Source of the DNA: Alistipes sp.
Lineage (GTDB): Bacteria; Bacteroidota; Bacteroidia; Bacteroidales; Rikenellaceae
Direction of reading: 5' to 3'
NCBI GenBank assembly: GCA_022511345.1
Contig: JAFLRR010000004.1
Span: forward strand, 62,001-126,000
Length of the DNA stretch: 64,000 nt
Position 1 is the first letter of the stretch, and each line of letters starts with the position of its first letter. Below, one piece after another: positions 38,142 through 46,787 of this stretch. A program made the translations under genes and the position numbers. The notes below the pieces were generated by a model. That model was given only the letters and a program-made list of their open reading frames with translations, was not told the origin of the DNA and did not search any database.

Positions 38142-41090
38142 TTACTTTCTTGCCTTCTTGCCTTTCATCAGGTCATAAGCCACCGGCGTTGCGATGAACA
38201 CCGACGAGCAGGTACCGATGAGCACGCCGCAAATCAGCGCGAAGATAAAGCCGCGGATGGTCTCGCCGCCGAAGCAGAAGATAGCCAGCAGCGTCACGAG
38301 CGTCGTACCCGAGGTGTTTACCGTACGCGAGAGGGTCGAGCTGATAGCGTTGTTGACGTTGTCGCGGAACTCGCGCTTGGGATAGAGACCTATGTACTCG
38401 CGTATACGGTCGAAGATGACCACCGTATCGTTAATCGAGTAACCTATGATAGTCAGAATCGCCGCGATGAATGCCTGGTCGACCTCCAAGTTGAACGGCA
38501 GCAGACCGTAGAATATCGAGAACAGACCGATTACAATCAGCGCGTTCTGCACCAGCGCCAGCGTAGCGCCGATAGCCCACTGCCATCTCTTGAATCGCAG
38601 GGTTATGTAGAGACCGATTGCTATGAGCGAGAATATCACCGCATAGATTGCGTTGTAGGTCATGTCCTTTGCAATCGAGGGACCGATTTTGTCGGCCGAG
38701 ATGATACCGTTCTGGTCATCCTGCGTCGAGCGGAAGTTGTCGAAGGTTATTTCATATGTGTAGAGACCCTTCAGCGCGTTGTAGACAATCTCGTCCACCT
38801 CGGCCGTCGTCTCTTCCGACGTATCGTCGTACTTGTACTGGGTCACGATTCGCATCTGGTTCTCCTGACCGTACTGCTTTACCTCGCAGCTGACGTTTGC
38901 AGCATCGCCGTCTACGAACGCTCCGTCGAGAGCGCCGCGCACCTCATCAGCCGATACGGGTCTGTCGAAGCGAACCACATATGTACGGCCTCCGGTGAAG
39001 TCCACGCCGCGGTTCAGGCCGCGCACTGCGAACGATATGAGCGACAGGACGATCAGCGCGCCCGAGATCATGTATGATACCTTACGCTTTGCGATGAAGT
39101 CGAACTTGACCTTCGAGAGGAAGGTCTCCGACCACTTGCGCGAGAAGGATATCGAGCCCCACTTCTCTACGACCCACTCCAGGAGCAGGCGCGTAACGAA
39201 TATCGAGCACATCAGCGAGGTGATGATACCGATGACCAGTGTGGTAGCGAATCCCTGCACGGGACCGTTGCCGAACACGTAGAGTACTATACCGGTAATG
39301 ATGGTCGTCAGGTTACCGTCGATAATTGCCGAGTATGCATTCGAGAAACCGTCCTTTATGGCCAGAGCTATGCCCTTGCCGCCGCGGAGCTCCTCCTTGA
39401 TGCGTTCATATATAATCACGTTGGCATCGACAGCCATACCCATCGTCAGCACTATACCTGCAATACCGGGCAGCGTCAGCACCGCGCCGAACGACACCAG
39501 GAATCCCATCAGCAGGAACACGTTGGTGATAAGCGCTATATCGGACATCCAGCCGGCCGTCTTGTAGAACAGACCCATGTAGAGGAGCACGAGCAGGAAG
39601 GCTATCGCGAACGAGATCATACCTGCGTTGATTGACTCCTGACCCAGCGAGGGACCTACGACCGTATCCTGAATGATTCGTGCCGGGGCGGGCACCTTGC
39701 CCGACTTGAGCACGTTGGCCAGGTCCTGCGCCTCCTGAATGGTGAAGCTGCCGGATATCTGCGAATTTCCGCCTTCGATTTTGCCTCTTACCACCGGAGC
39801 CGAGTATACATAGCCGTCGAGTACGATGGCGATGCACTTGCCGATGTTCTCGCCCGTCAGACGACCCCACTCGGCGATGCCGTTGGAGTTCATCGACATC
39901 GAAACCTCGGCAGCCGAGCCCTGCTGCGAGTAAGCCTCGCGGGCGTCGGATATCACGCTGCCGTCCAGCGGAGCCTTTCCGTCGGGACGCTCCACGCGAA
40001 TCGAGTAGAGAGCGAAACGTCCGCCCATGTTCTCATCGCCCTTTATACCCCAGATGAAACGTACATCCGAGGGGAAGAGGTCGCGCACGGCGGGAATTGC
40101 CAGATAACGGTTCACGGCAGCCGTGTCGGCAGCACTCGAGGCACCCATCACTGCGCCGCCTGCATACTCCGCACCCAGAATCGAGAGCAGAGGATTGCGC
40201 TCGCGCGAGAGCACATCGGTCTCGGCGGGCTCAACGGTCGCCACCTCGGCAATCAGGCCGTCGCCGGTCTGCTCGCCAACCTCGTCAGTCTGCTCCTCGA
40301 CAGCCTCGTCGAGCAGGTTGCGAACCACGCGGTCAGCCTGCAGCAGCGCCGGGCGAAGCTCTATGCCGTTGTAAGTCGTCCAGAACTCGAGCGACGCGGT
40401 GCCCTGGAGCAGCTTGCGCACACGCTCGGGCTCCTTCACGCCAGGCAGCTCGACCAGAATGCGGTTCGAGTTGGGCAGGCGCTGGATGTTGGGCTGCGTA
40501 ACACCGAAGTGGTCGATACGGCTGCGGATGATGTTGTACGAAGCGGCTATCGCGTCGTCGGTCTCCTTGCGGAGCACCTTCACCACCTCGGCGTCGGTCG
40601 ACTGCGGGGCTATATCCTTGCGGTCGGGGCTCACGAATATGGCAGCCAGGGGCTTGCCTCCCGAGATTCGGGCATAAGCCTCGGCGAAGTCGCCGATATA
40701 GTCGCCGCCCGTTCCGGCCTTCATGCGGGCATTCGCCTCATCCATTGCGGCCGCGAATTCGGGATCGTTGCGGCTGTCGCCTGCCAGCGAGCGAACCACA
40801 TCTTCCACCTGAATCTCGAGCATGACGTTCATACCGCCCTTCAGGTCCAGACCCAGGTTGATCTCTTTCTCTTTGCACTCCTTGTACGTGTAACCCATAT
40901 ACACGGGCACGTTCATCATCGAGTCGAGATAATACTGTTCACGCGAAGCCTGTTCCGCGGGCTCGAAACCTGCGGCATACTTCGCTGCCTTGCGCTCTAC
41001 GCTTTTCGTCTTGAGCGAGAAGGAGAGCTGGTAAACACAAGCGAGGGCGAACACTATCGCCAGCAGCTTGATAAAACCTTTACTTTGCAT
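38142..41090 (-). CDS. secDF: protein translocase subunit SecDF (fusion)
   Basis: The 982-residue membrane protein fuses SecD and SecF, the usual arrangement in Bacteroidetes. The SecD half has an N-terminal membrane segment, the DLKGGMNVMLEI motif, a large periplasmic P1 domain with an acidic insert (residues about 285-310), and six membrane segments with SFTIQEAQDLANVL and GMAVDANVIIYERIKEELR. The SecF half repeats this with GVDFTGGRTYVV and GYSINDTVVIFDRIRE. It uses the proton gradient to pull exported proteins across the inner membrane. Promoter and terminator mark it as a single-gene unit. Confidence 0.96.
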   Translation of the reverse strand: MQSKGFIKLLAIVFALACVYQLSFSLKTKSVERKAAKYAAGFEPAEQASREQYYLDSMMNVPVYMGYTYKECKEKEINLGLDLKGGMNVMLEIQVEDVVRSLAGDSRNDPEFAAAMDEANARMKAGTGGDYIGDFAEAYARISGGKPLAAIFVSPDRKDIAPQSTDAEVVKVLRKETDDAIAASYNIIRSRIDHFGVTQPNIQRLPNSNRILVELPGVKEPERVRKLLQGTASLEFWTTYNGIELRPALLQADRVVRNLLDEAVEEQTDEVGEQTGDGLIAEVATVEPAETDVLSRERNPLLSILGAEYAGGAVMGASSAADTAAVNRYLAIPAVRDLFPSDVRFIWGIKGDENMGGRFALYSIRVERPDGKAPLDGSVISDAREAYSQQGSAAEVSMSMNSNGIAEWGRLTGENIGKCIAIVLDGYVYSAPVVRGKIEGGNSQISGSFTIQEAQDLANVLKSGKVPAPARIIQDTVVGPSLGQESINAGMISFAIAFLLVLLYMGLFYKTAGWMSDIALITNVFLLMGFLVSFGAVLTLPGIAGIVLTMGMAVDANVIIYERIKEELRGGKGIALAIKDGFSNAYSAIIDGNLTTIITGIVLYVFGNGPVQGFATTLVIGIITSLMCSIFVTRLLLEWVVEKWGSISFSRKWSETFLSKVKFDFIAKRKVSYMISGALIVLSLISFAVRGLNRGVDFTGGRTYVVRFDRPVSADEVRGALDGAFVDGDAANVSCEVKQYGQENQMRIVTQYKYDDTSEETTAEVDEIVYNALKGLYTYEITFDNFRSTQDDQNGIISADKIGPSIAKDMTYNAIYAVIFSLIAIGLYITLRFKRWQWAIGATLALVQNALIVIGLFSIFYGLLPFNLEVDQAFIAAILTIIGYSINDTVVIFDRIREYIGLYPKREFRDNVNNAISSTLSRTVNTSGTTLVTLLAIFCFGGETIRGFIFALICGVLIGTCSSVFIATPVAYDLMKGKKARK

Positions 41091-41180
41091 TTGAGTTAAA
41101 CTATTTGTTATTCATTACTTTATCCTCAATCACCCGGGCGTCGCCGCCGCATGCTGCGGCCATAACGCGCGGATAGCCTG

Positions 41181-41210
41181 CAAAAGTACGAATTTTTCGC
41201 GAAAAAACAA
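41181..41210 (-). promoter_or_regulatory. promoter of secDF
   Basis: Minus strand TTG, a 19-base spacer and TACTTTTG (41181-41188). The leader to the ATG is about 80-90 bases. Confidence 0.7.
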
Positions 41211-41332
41211 GCATTCAGCACCATATTTACGCAATTGCCGGCATCCTGCAGCCGGTGCGGGCCACATACGGCCGGAGCCGGGGCGAGTGAAATCGTCCCG
41301 GCTCCGTCACGTCATACGCAGCTTTTCCGCCG

Positions 41333-41647
41333 CTACTTCTTTGCCGACTCTGCGGGGCTCGCCTTCACGCGCAGCGAGGCCAGACCCTTGATGATGTTCT
41401 CCACCGAGTTCTTCGACTCGTCATAGGTCACCGTCACCAGCTTTGTAGGCACATCCACCTTCACGTCCTTGACGCCCTTGCCCAGCGAAGGCACGTTGTT
41501 CATAATCTTGGCCTTGCAGTGCTCGCAGTCCACGTCGGTGATGAGCACCACGGTCTTCTCACTCTTCTTCTGGGGCTCCTTGGCCTCTGCGCTGCGCACT
41601 CCGGCGAACGCCAGCGCCGCGATAACGCAAACTAAAAACTTTTTCAT
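41333..41647 (-). CDS. exported heavy-metal-associated (HMA) domain protein
   Basis: The 104-residue protein has a signal peptide (MKKFLVCVIAALAFAG, cut near SAEA) and one HMA ferredoxin-like domain with the metal motif DCEHCKAKI, where the usual M-x-C-x-x-C is replaced by V-D-C-E-H-C. It likely binds Cu or a similar soft metal in the periplasm. It is the last gene of a probable three-gene unit with a TonB receptor and a Cys/His-rich exported protein, separated from the receptor gene by an AT-rich repeat. Confidence 0.87.
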   Translation of the reverse strand: MKKFLVCVIAALAFAGVRSAEAKEPQKKSEKTVVLITDVDCEHCKAKIMNNVPSLGKGVKDVKVDVPTKLVTVTYDESKNSVENIIKGLASLRVKASPAESAKK

Positions 41648-41654
41648 AGCACTT

Positions 41655-41700
41655 AATAAATAATTTTGAATTTTGAATTCTGAATTTTGAATTTAATAAA
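41655..41700. repeat. AT-rich degenerate tandem repeat (TTGAATTT family)
   Basis: A run of ATTTTGAATTTTGAATTCTGAATTTTGAATTT between the TonB receptor and HMA genes, overlapping the receptor's last codons. A close relative is at 59972-60005. Confidence 0.75.
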
Positions 41701-44080
41701 TGTTCAGTCTCAATCCGATATAGAACTTGCGTCCCATCAGCGGTCCCCACACTGCCGACGAGTTGAACGACGGATCGAACGGATTCATCCCCTTCTGGAA
41801 CATCTCGCCGCCAACGGTTATGGGGTCATGCTGCATATAGCCTCCGATGTTTTCGCAACCCACATAGATGTCGAACTTGCCCACCTTGCGGCTCACCTGC
41901 GCATAGAACATCGGATATACCGGCGAATACTTCGCATTGTCTATCTCGCCGTCGAATGCCGGCAGTCGGCTGGGTCCGTTAAGCTGCGCCGTCACGTCGA
42001 ACACCCAACGGCGGAAACGTGTGGCATATTGCAGGTTGAGCAGACCTTTGTAGCGGCTTATGAGCGGGCGCTCCACCGTTATCCGTTCGCTGCCTGCCGC
42101 CGCGCCCTCTCCGCGGTTGAGCGTAATGGCGCTGTCGGTGTAGCGGAACGTGGCGAATATGTCGAACCGCTCTACGGGCGTCCATGTCAGGTCGACCTGG
42201 TAGCTGTTGGTGTACGAGCGTCCGTCGGTGCTGTATATGAACGTGTTGTATACTCCGTATGGTATTCCCGAGCCGTTCTCCTGGTCGACTACCACCTGGT
42301 TGAAGAACTGCGTGCGGAAGAAGTCGAAGCTCAGCGTCGCATCGCCCGGGTTTACCAGTCCGAAGGTCTGCGTCACGCTTCCGCCCCACGTCAGTGCGCG
42401 CTCCTGCAGGTCTATCGCATCCGTTCTGTCGCCCATTACCGAACCTCCGCGGGTGATGAAGCGGCCAGTGGCCAGGATTCCGATGTTGTCCGTAATGGGG
42501 TCGGCATTGCGGTATCCCAATCCGGCCGAGGCGCGCAGCACCGTCGAACGCGTCACGTCCCAGCGCAGGTGTCCGCGCGGGGTGACGAAGAATTTGTCCA
42601 ACCACGAGTTGTAGTCGCCCCGCAGACCCGCCACCAGCGAGAATTTGTCCTTTATGGTGTAGGTGTACTCGGCGAACAGTCCCACCTCTTTTTCACTGTG
42701 CTTCATGTAGTTGCCGAGATTGCCGTTGCCGACGAGTTCGGTCTGCATGTCAGTCGTGAACGAATGGTTGTCGAGTTGCTGGTCGACCTTGCGCCACATT
42801 GCCGAGGCGCCCACAATGAGCGACGAGCGGTATGTGAAGTAGTGGCTGTACATGGCATTCAGAAAGGCCGTGTTTTCGCGCGCGTCGTAGTTGTTCAGCC
42901 CGAAGTACGACCCCAATTTATAGAAGCTGTAATCGGCCACGAACGCCACATTCGAGCGCATCTCGTCCTGCTCCTCCTCGCTGTACACGGCCTGCCCCAC
43001 GGGCACACCCAGTTTGATGTAACCGTTGGCATAAGTGTTTCCTATCTGCGAGCCGTAGAGGCTCTGCGCGAGCATCTTGTCGCGCAGGCTGCCGCGATAG
43101 TCCGTCATGCCGCCCAGCCGGTCTTCGGCCAGCAGTTTCCACCCCCAGCGCAGCTGCATGCCGTTGTCGGCAGCATAGACCCATCGGTTGGCGATGTTGG
43201 CCTGACGCGCCTGCGGCAGGTCGCGGAAACCGTCCTTGTTTTCGTCCCACGAACGGGTGTCCATCGAGCCGTGCAGCAGCACGACGGTCGTCAGCTTGCC
43301 GTCCTTGGTCACGGGCAGCGCCGACGAGATGTTTGCCTCGGGGCGCAGCTCGCTGTCGAAGTAGAGGTTCAGGAAGAATCGCTCCTCGTCCGTCGGTTTG
43401 CGGTGTTCGAGGTTTATCTGCCCCGTTATGGCCTCATGTCCGGCTGTTACCGACGAGATTCCCTTCGACACCTGTATCGAGTTGAGCCACATGCCGGGCG
43501 TGTAGCTCAGGCCGTAGGGGGCGCTCAGTCCGCGCATTATGGGTCGGTTCTCGTCCAGAATCTGGGTGTATGTTCCGGCCAGGCCGAGCATCTTGATTTG
43601 GCGTGCGCCCGATATTGCGTCGCTGTAACCTACCGTCACCGAGGCCGAGTTTTCGAACGACTCGGCCAGGTTGCAGCAGGCCATCTTGCACAATCCGGCG
43701 AACGATATCATCTCGCCCTTCATCAGGCCGTCGCGCTTGACGAAGTTGCCGCTCTGCGAGGTTTCGACCACCACGCTCTCTATATCTATTCCCGCGCCCT
43801 TGAAAAAGTCCGCGCGGTCCACGCCCGGCGCCACCGTCAGCGTGTCGTTCTCATATCCGACATATGCCGCCACCAACCGGTCGTATCCCTTCACTCGGTG
43901 CAGCGTGAACGAGCCGTCGGCCTCCGTGGCCACTCCCACCGTCGTGCCGGCCCAGTATACCGACGCGCCCAGCAGGGGCTCGTTGTCGGCGTCGCGCACC
44001 GTTCCTTTGACATCCTGTGCCGCCGCTGCGGCCGATATTGCCGCAAAGGCGAGAGTCAACAATGATTTTATGATTTTCAT
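41693..44080 (-). CDS. TonB-dependent outer-membrane receptor, probable metal uptake
   Basis: The 795-residue protein has a signal peptide (MKIIKSLLTLAFAAISAAAAA), an N-terminal carboxypeptidase-regulatory-like domain (GTVRDADNEPLLGASVYW), a plug domain and a 22-strand-type barrel ending GRKFYIGLRLNIY. The plug contains an unusual Cys cluster, LCKMACCNLAESFE, that could hold a metal. With an HMA protein downstream and a Cys/His-rich protein upstream, copper or another soft metal is the best guess for the substrate. It lacks a SusD partner, so it is not a typical glycan importer. Confidence 0.88.
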   Translation of the reverse strand: MKIIKSLLTLAFAAISAAAAAQDVKGTVRDADNEPLLGASVYWAGTTVGVATEADGSFTLHRVKGYDRLVAAYVGYENDTLTVAPGVDRADFFKGAGIDIESVVVETSQSGNFVKRDGLMKGEMISFAGLCKMACCNLAESFENSASVTVGYSDAISGARQIKMLGLAGTYTQILDENRPIMRGLSAPYGLSYTPGMWLNSIQVSKGISSVTAGHEAITGQINLEHRKPTDEERFFLNLYFDSELRPEANISSALPVTKDGKLTTVVLLHGSMDTRSWDENKDGFRDLPQARQANIANRWVYAADNGMQLRWGWKLLAEDRLGGMTDYRGSLRDKMLAQSLYGSQIGNTYANGYIKLGVPVGQAVYSEEEQDEMRSNVAFVADYSFYKLGSYFGLNNYDARENTAFLNAMYSHYFTYRSSLIVGASAMWRKVDQQLDNHSFTTDMQTELVGNGNLGNYMKHSEKEVGLFAEYTYTIKDKFSLVAGLRGDYNSWLDKFFVTPRGHLRWDVTRSTVLRASAGLGYRNADPITDNIGILATGRFITRGGSVMGDRTDAIDLQERALTWGGSVTQTFGLVNPGDATLSFDFFRTQFFNQVVVDQENGSGIPYGVYNTFIYSTDGRSYTNSYQVDLTWTPVERFDIFATFRYTDSAITLNRGEGAAAGSERITVERPLISRYKGLLNLQYATRFRRWVFDVTAQLNGPSRLPAFDGEIDNAKYSPVYPMFYAQVSRKVGKFDIYVGCENIGGYMQHDPITVGGEMFQKGMNPFDPSFNSSAVWGPLMGRKFYIGLRLNIY

Positions 44081-44149
44081 GTAGATTGCTCCTTAAATAT
44101 ATACGTTCCAAAAAGTTCGGTGACGCCCGTTTCGGGCTCACCTGCCGTT

Positions 44150-44602
44150 TCAGACGTATGCCGGAGGAGCTCGCAGCGCCGTGCTGCTGCGGCCGGGAGC
44201 AGTCAGAGGCCTGCTGCCGCCGTCGTTGCGATATGTGTCGCTGACCGAGAGGGGCTGCAGGGCGCAGTCGCCGGCCGCCGCCAGCGCATCGCCTCCCGGC
44301 GCAGCCGCCCGCACCTGCCAGTCTCGGTCGGTGTCGGCCGTGTAGAGCTGCGTCTGCGTCGAATGGTTGTGACGGCAGCACTCGCCGCCCAACTGTGCGG
44401 ACTCCGCCGCCCCTGCCTGTGCCATGCAGAGGTCTGCCGCATGGCCGTGATGGCAGCATGACGCCTCTGCGCAGTGGTGCAGGCAGGCAGCCGCTGCCGC
44501 ATGCGTGCAGCGGCAGCTCAGCGCCGTGCAGGCGCTGCCAGCCATCGAGAGCACATAAACCGACAGCAGCAGAAAAGCTCCTATTTTGCCTATCGTTTTC
44601 AT
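44150..44602 (-). CDS. exported Cys/His-rich protein of the metal locus
   Basis: The 150-residue protein has a hydrophobic signal sequence (MKTIGKIGAFLLLSVYVLSMAG) followed by a dense metal-binding stretch: CTALSCRC, CLHHC, ASCCHHGHAADLC and ECCRHNH. The remainder is low-complexity Ala/Pro-rich. No enzyme domain is visible; such Cys/His-rich exported proteins may chelate or sense copper or zinc. The track start is TTG; ATG at 44602 follows the -7 element at 44638-44645. It is the first gene of the TonB receptor-HMA unit. Confidence 0.75.
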   Translation of the reverse strand: MKTIGKIGAFLLLSVYVLSMAGSACTALSCRCTHAAAAACLHHCAEASCCHHGHAADLCMAQAGAAESAQLGGECCRHNHSTQTQLYTADTDRDWQVRAAAPGGDALAAAGDCALQPLSVSDTYRNDGGSRPLTAPGRSSTALRAPPAYV

Positions 44603-44637
44603 CCTTCGCAAGCAGGCGTCACAAGCCTTCGATGGTG

Positions 44638-44645
44638 CAAATATA
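44638..44645 (-). promoter_or_regulatory. promoter -7 element of the metal locus
   Basis: TATATTTG on the minus strand, preceded by an AGCAA-AAAAA-TTGCT inverted repeat that could be an operator. The predicted start near 44631 lies 29 bases before the ATG. Confidence 0.5.
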
Positions 44646-44796
44646 GCAATTTTTTTGCTAAACGGAACATCTCTTCGCCGGCTCCCGCCCGCGGCATCCG
44701 CCTCGGCAGCGCACCGCGCTGCCCGTCAACGAAATATTATTGTCGGCAAATGATAAAAAATATCGATTTTTCGGTGCAATTTTGCAAAAACCTCAC

Positions 44797-44804
44797 TATA
44801 TTTG
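44797..44804 (+). promoter_or_regulatory. promoter -7 element of the first propeller lipoprotein gene
   Basis: TATATTTG with TTTTG 12 bases upstream (shorter than the usual spacing). The leader of about 80 bases contains GTACGCGCAACGCGCATG, a GCGC-rich short hairpin. Confidence 0.5.
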
Positions 44805-44893
44805 TCCCAAGTTTGCACATGTACGCGCAACGCGCATGAAAGACATGTGTCGAACAGGGTTGTAAATTGAAATTTAAACATTTTTTAATACTT

Positions 44894-46348
44894 ATGAAAA
44901 AGCATCTTTTCTGGCTTGCTGCCCTTGCATTGGGCATGGCAGCATGTACGACCGACCCCAACGGTCCCGAAGGCCCCAAGGGTCCCGAAGACGACAACAC
45001 GACTCCCGTGGCATCCGCCCAGCTCATCGAGCTCAAGGCCGACCAGAGCCGTCTGCTCACTCCGGGCGCCTCTCTTGCTGCCACCTCTGCAGCTGACGCC
45101 GAGAACAACGGCGCATGGCTCGAAGGTCCTAAATACCTCCAGTCTGTCGAAGGCGGCGAGTCGAAGGACGTATCGCACAAATATTCGGCTACAGGTCTGG
45201 CCTTCAACGGCAACACCCTCTACATCAGCTGGCACTCCAACCGCAAGGCCGACCTCGACGAGGATTCCGAGGACCATCAGCACGGCACCAATGTCGACGG
45301 CGACAGCGAGCCTTCGCTCGACTCGGCCGACGACTGGGGCGGCATCGTCGACGTTATAACCATCGACCCGAGCGACATCACCAAGCTCGAGTGCACCAAG
45401 CTCTACCTGCAGCCCGAGCACAAGTACAACCACGTGCTCTATGCCGACAACAACCTCTACCTGGCTTCGACCAGCTGGTTCGTAGGCGCAGCTCTGCACG
45501 TCATCCCCACCACCGCTACGGGTCTGACCACCTCCGAGGCCGAGCGTTTCAGCCTCACCGGCAACTCGGCCAACTGCGCAGTCAAGGTTGGCGACGAGAT
45601 TGTCACCATCTCGGGCCGCACCGAGGGCGGTCTGAACTGGTTCAACCCCGCAACGGCCGACACCGACCAGTCCAAGGCCAGCGTCAATGCCACCACTGCC
45701 AACTTCGGCGGCAAGCACATCTATGTCGACGGCAACAAGGTCTATACCCTTCGCAACCCCCAGGCTCCCGTAATCGAGGTTTACGACGCCGAGAGCAAAT
45801 CGATCGAGACCTTCGCAACCGTCTCGGGCAATGAGGACGACACCGACTTCGGTCTTCTTCCCATCGACGGCAAGAACGTGCTCGCTGGCGACGAGAACTA
45901 CATCTATGCATGCTGCGGCCAGTACGGTCTGCACATCTACGACAAGGCCACGGGCGAGAAGGTTGCCAGCAGCCACAAGAACATCGCCGAGAACAAGAAC
46001 GCAAAGCCCTGGCAGAAGTACTACACCGCCAACGGCGTCGATGTGGACGACAACTATGTCTACGTAGCCAACGGCGCAGGTCTCGTCATTCTCGAGAAGA
46101 ACTTCGACAACCTGAACCAGTACGGCGGTCTGAAGCTCAAGAAGTACGCTCAGTTCACCGGCACCGTCGACTTCACCTTCAACAACCGCTCGGGCAACGA
46201 CAACACCGAGGAGGGTCAGCTCAAAGAGTCGTCGAACTTCGTCAAGCTCTACACCAACGGCGACAAGCACTACGCATTCGTAGCCTACGGCATGTACGGT
46301 CTGCGTATCTACGACCTCTCGGAGCTCTACCCCGCAGTTGAGGAGTAA
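44894..46348 (+). CDS. beta-propeller surface lipoprotein A
   Basis: The 484-residue protein has a lipoprotein signal (MKKHLFWLAALALGMAAC) followed by a Pro/Gly-rich acidic linker and a propeller-like repeat domain of LVIVD or YncE style. Blade-like units include ATGLAFNGNTLYISWHSN, HVLYADNNLYLASTSW, DEIVTISGRTEGGLNWF and FVAYGMYGLRIYDLSEL. It shares its whole repeat region with the convergent lipoprotein at 46788-49436. No catalytic motif is visible; it could bind a ligand or polymer at the cell surface. The track start is TTG at 44867; ATG at 44894 gives the lipobox. Confidence 0.8.
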   Translation: MKKHLFWLAALALGMAACTTDPNGPEGPKGPEDDNTTPVASAQLIELKADQSRLLTPGASLAATSAADAENNGAWLEGPKYLQSVEGGESKDVSHKYSATGLAFNGNTLYISWHSNRKADLDEDSEDHQHGTNVDGDSEPSLDSADDWGGIVDVITIDPSDITKLECTKLYLQPEHKYNHVLYADNNLYLASTSWFVGAALHVIPTTATGLTTSEAERFSLTGNSANCAVKVGDEIVTISGRTEGGLNWFNPATADTDQSKASVNATTANFGGKHIYVDGNKVYTLRNPQAPVIEVYDAESKSIETFATVSGNEDDTDFGLLPIDGKNVLAGDENYIYACCGQYGLHIYDKATGEKVASSHKNIAENKNAKPWQKYYTANGVDVDDNYVYVANGAGLVILEKNFDNLNQYGGLKLKKYAQFTGTVDFTFNNRSGNDNTEEGQLKESSNFVKLYTNGDKHYAFVAYGMYGLRIYDLSELYPAVEE

Positions 46349-46369
46349 CGCTCCGCCGCTTAAGCGACA

Positions 46370-46403
46370 AATCCCGCTACTGCAACGTAGCGGGATTTTT
46401 TTT
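46370..46403 (+). terminator. terminator of propeller lipoprotein A
   Basis: AATCCCGCTAC / GTAGCGGGATT stem followed by TTTTTT. Confidence 0.88.
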
Positions 46404-46432
46404 GCTCCATCTCCCGGCATATCTGCGCCAAT

Positions 46433-46507
<75 letters not shown>

Positions 46508-46611
46508 AGTCTTCAGCCGGCCCTATCGCACCCGCCGCCTGCCCATACTCCCTATCGCGCCGGCATCGCACAGCCTCCACAGCTTCCTTCAGCAGCACCT
46601 CCGCACTACCT

Positions 46612-46646
46612 GCACCTCCCGCACCTCCCGCACCTCCCGCACCTCC
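46612..46646. repeat. GCACCTCCC nonamer repeat, about 3.8 copies
   Basis: Tandem GCACCTCCC units, flanked by further CACCT-containing variants. Confidence 0.85.
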
Positions 46647-46733
46647 GCTGCATCCAGCATTGCAGCATCCCCGCCCTGCGCCGCCGCAACACACCGCTCA
46701 CAGCCCAGCCCTGCCATGCCATGCCCTGCGGCC

Positions 46734-46766
46734 AAAAAGAAAGCCGCCGCACCTGAGTGCGACGGC
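46734..46766 (-). terminator. terminator of propeller lipoprotein B
   Basis: Minus strand GCCGTCGCAC / GTGCGGCGGC stem with a 4-base loop followed by TTTCTTTTT, about 20 bases after the stop. Confidence 0.82.
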
Positions 46767-46787
46767 CCGCTGCAACCCTGCAACATC

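Noticed and set aside
41687-44065. 792-residue plus-strand ORF opposite the TonB receptor
   Set aside because: Antisense shadow; the minus-strand frame has a signal peptide, plug domain and barrel.
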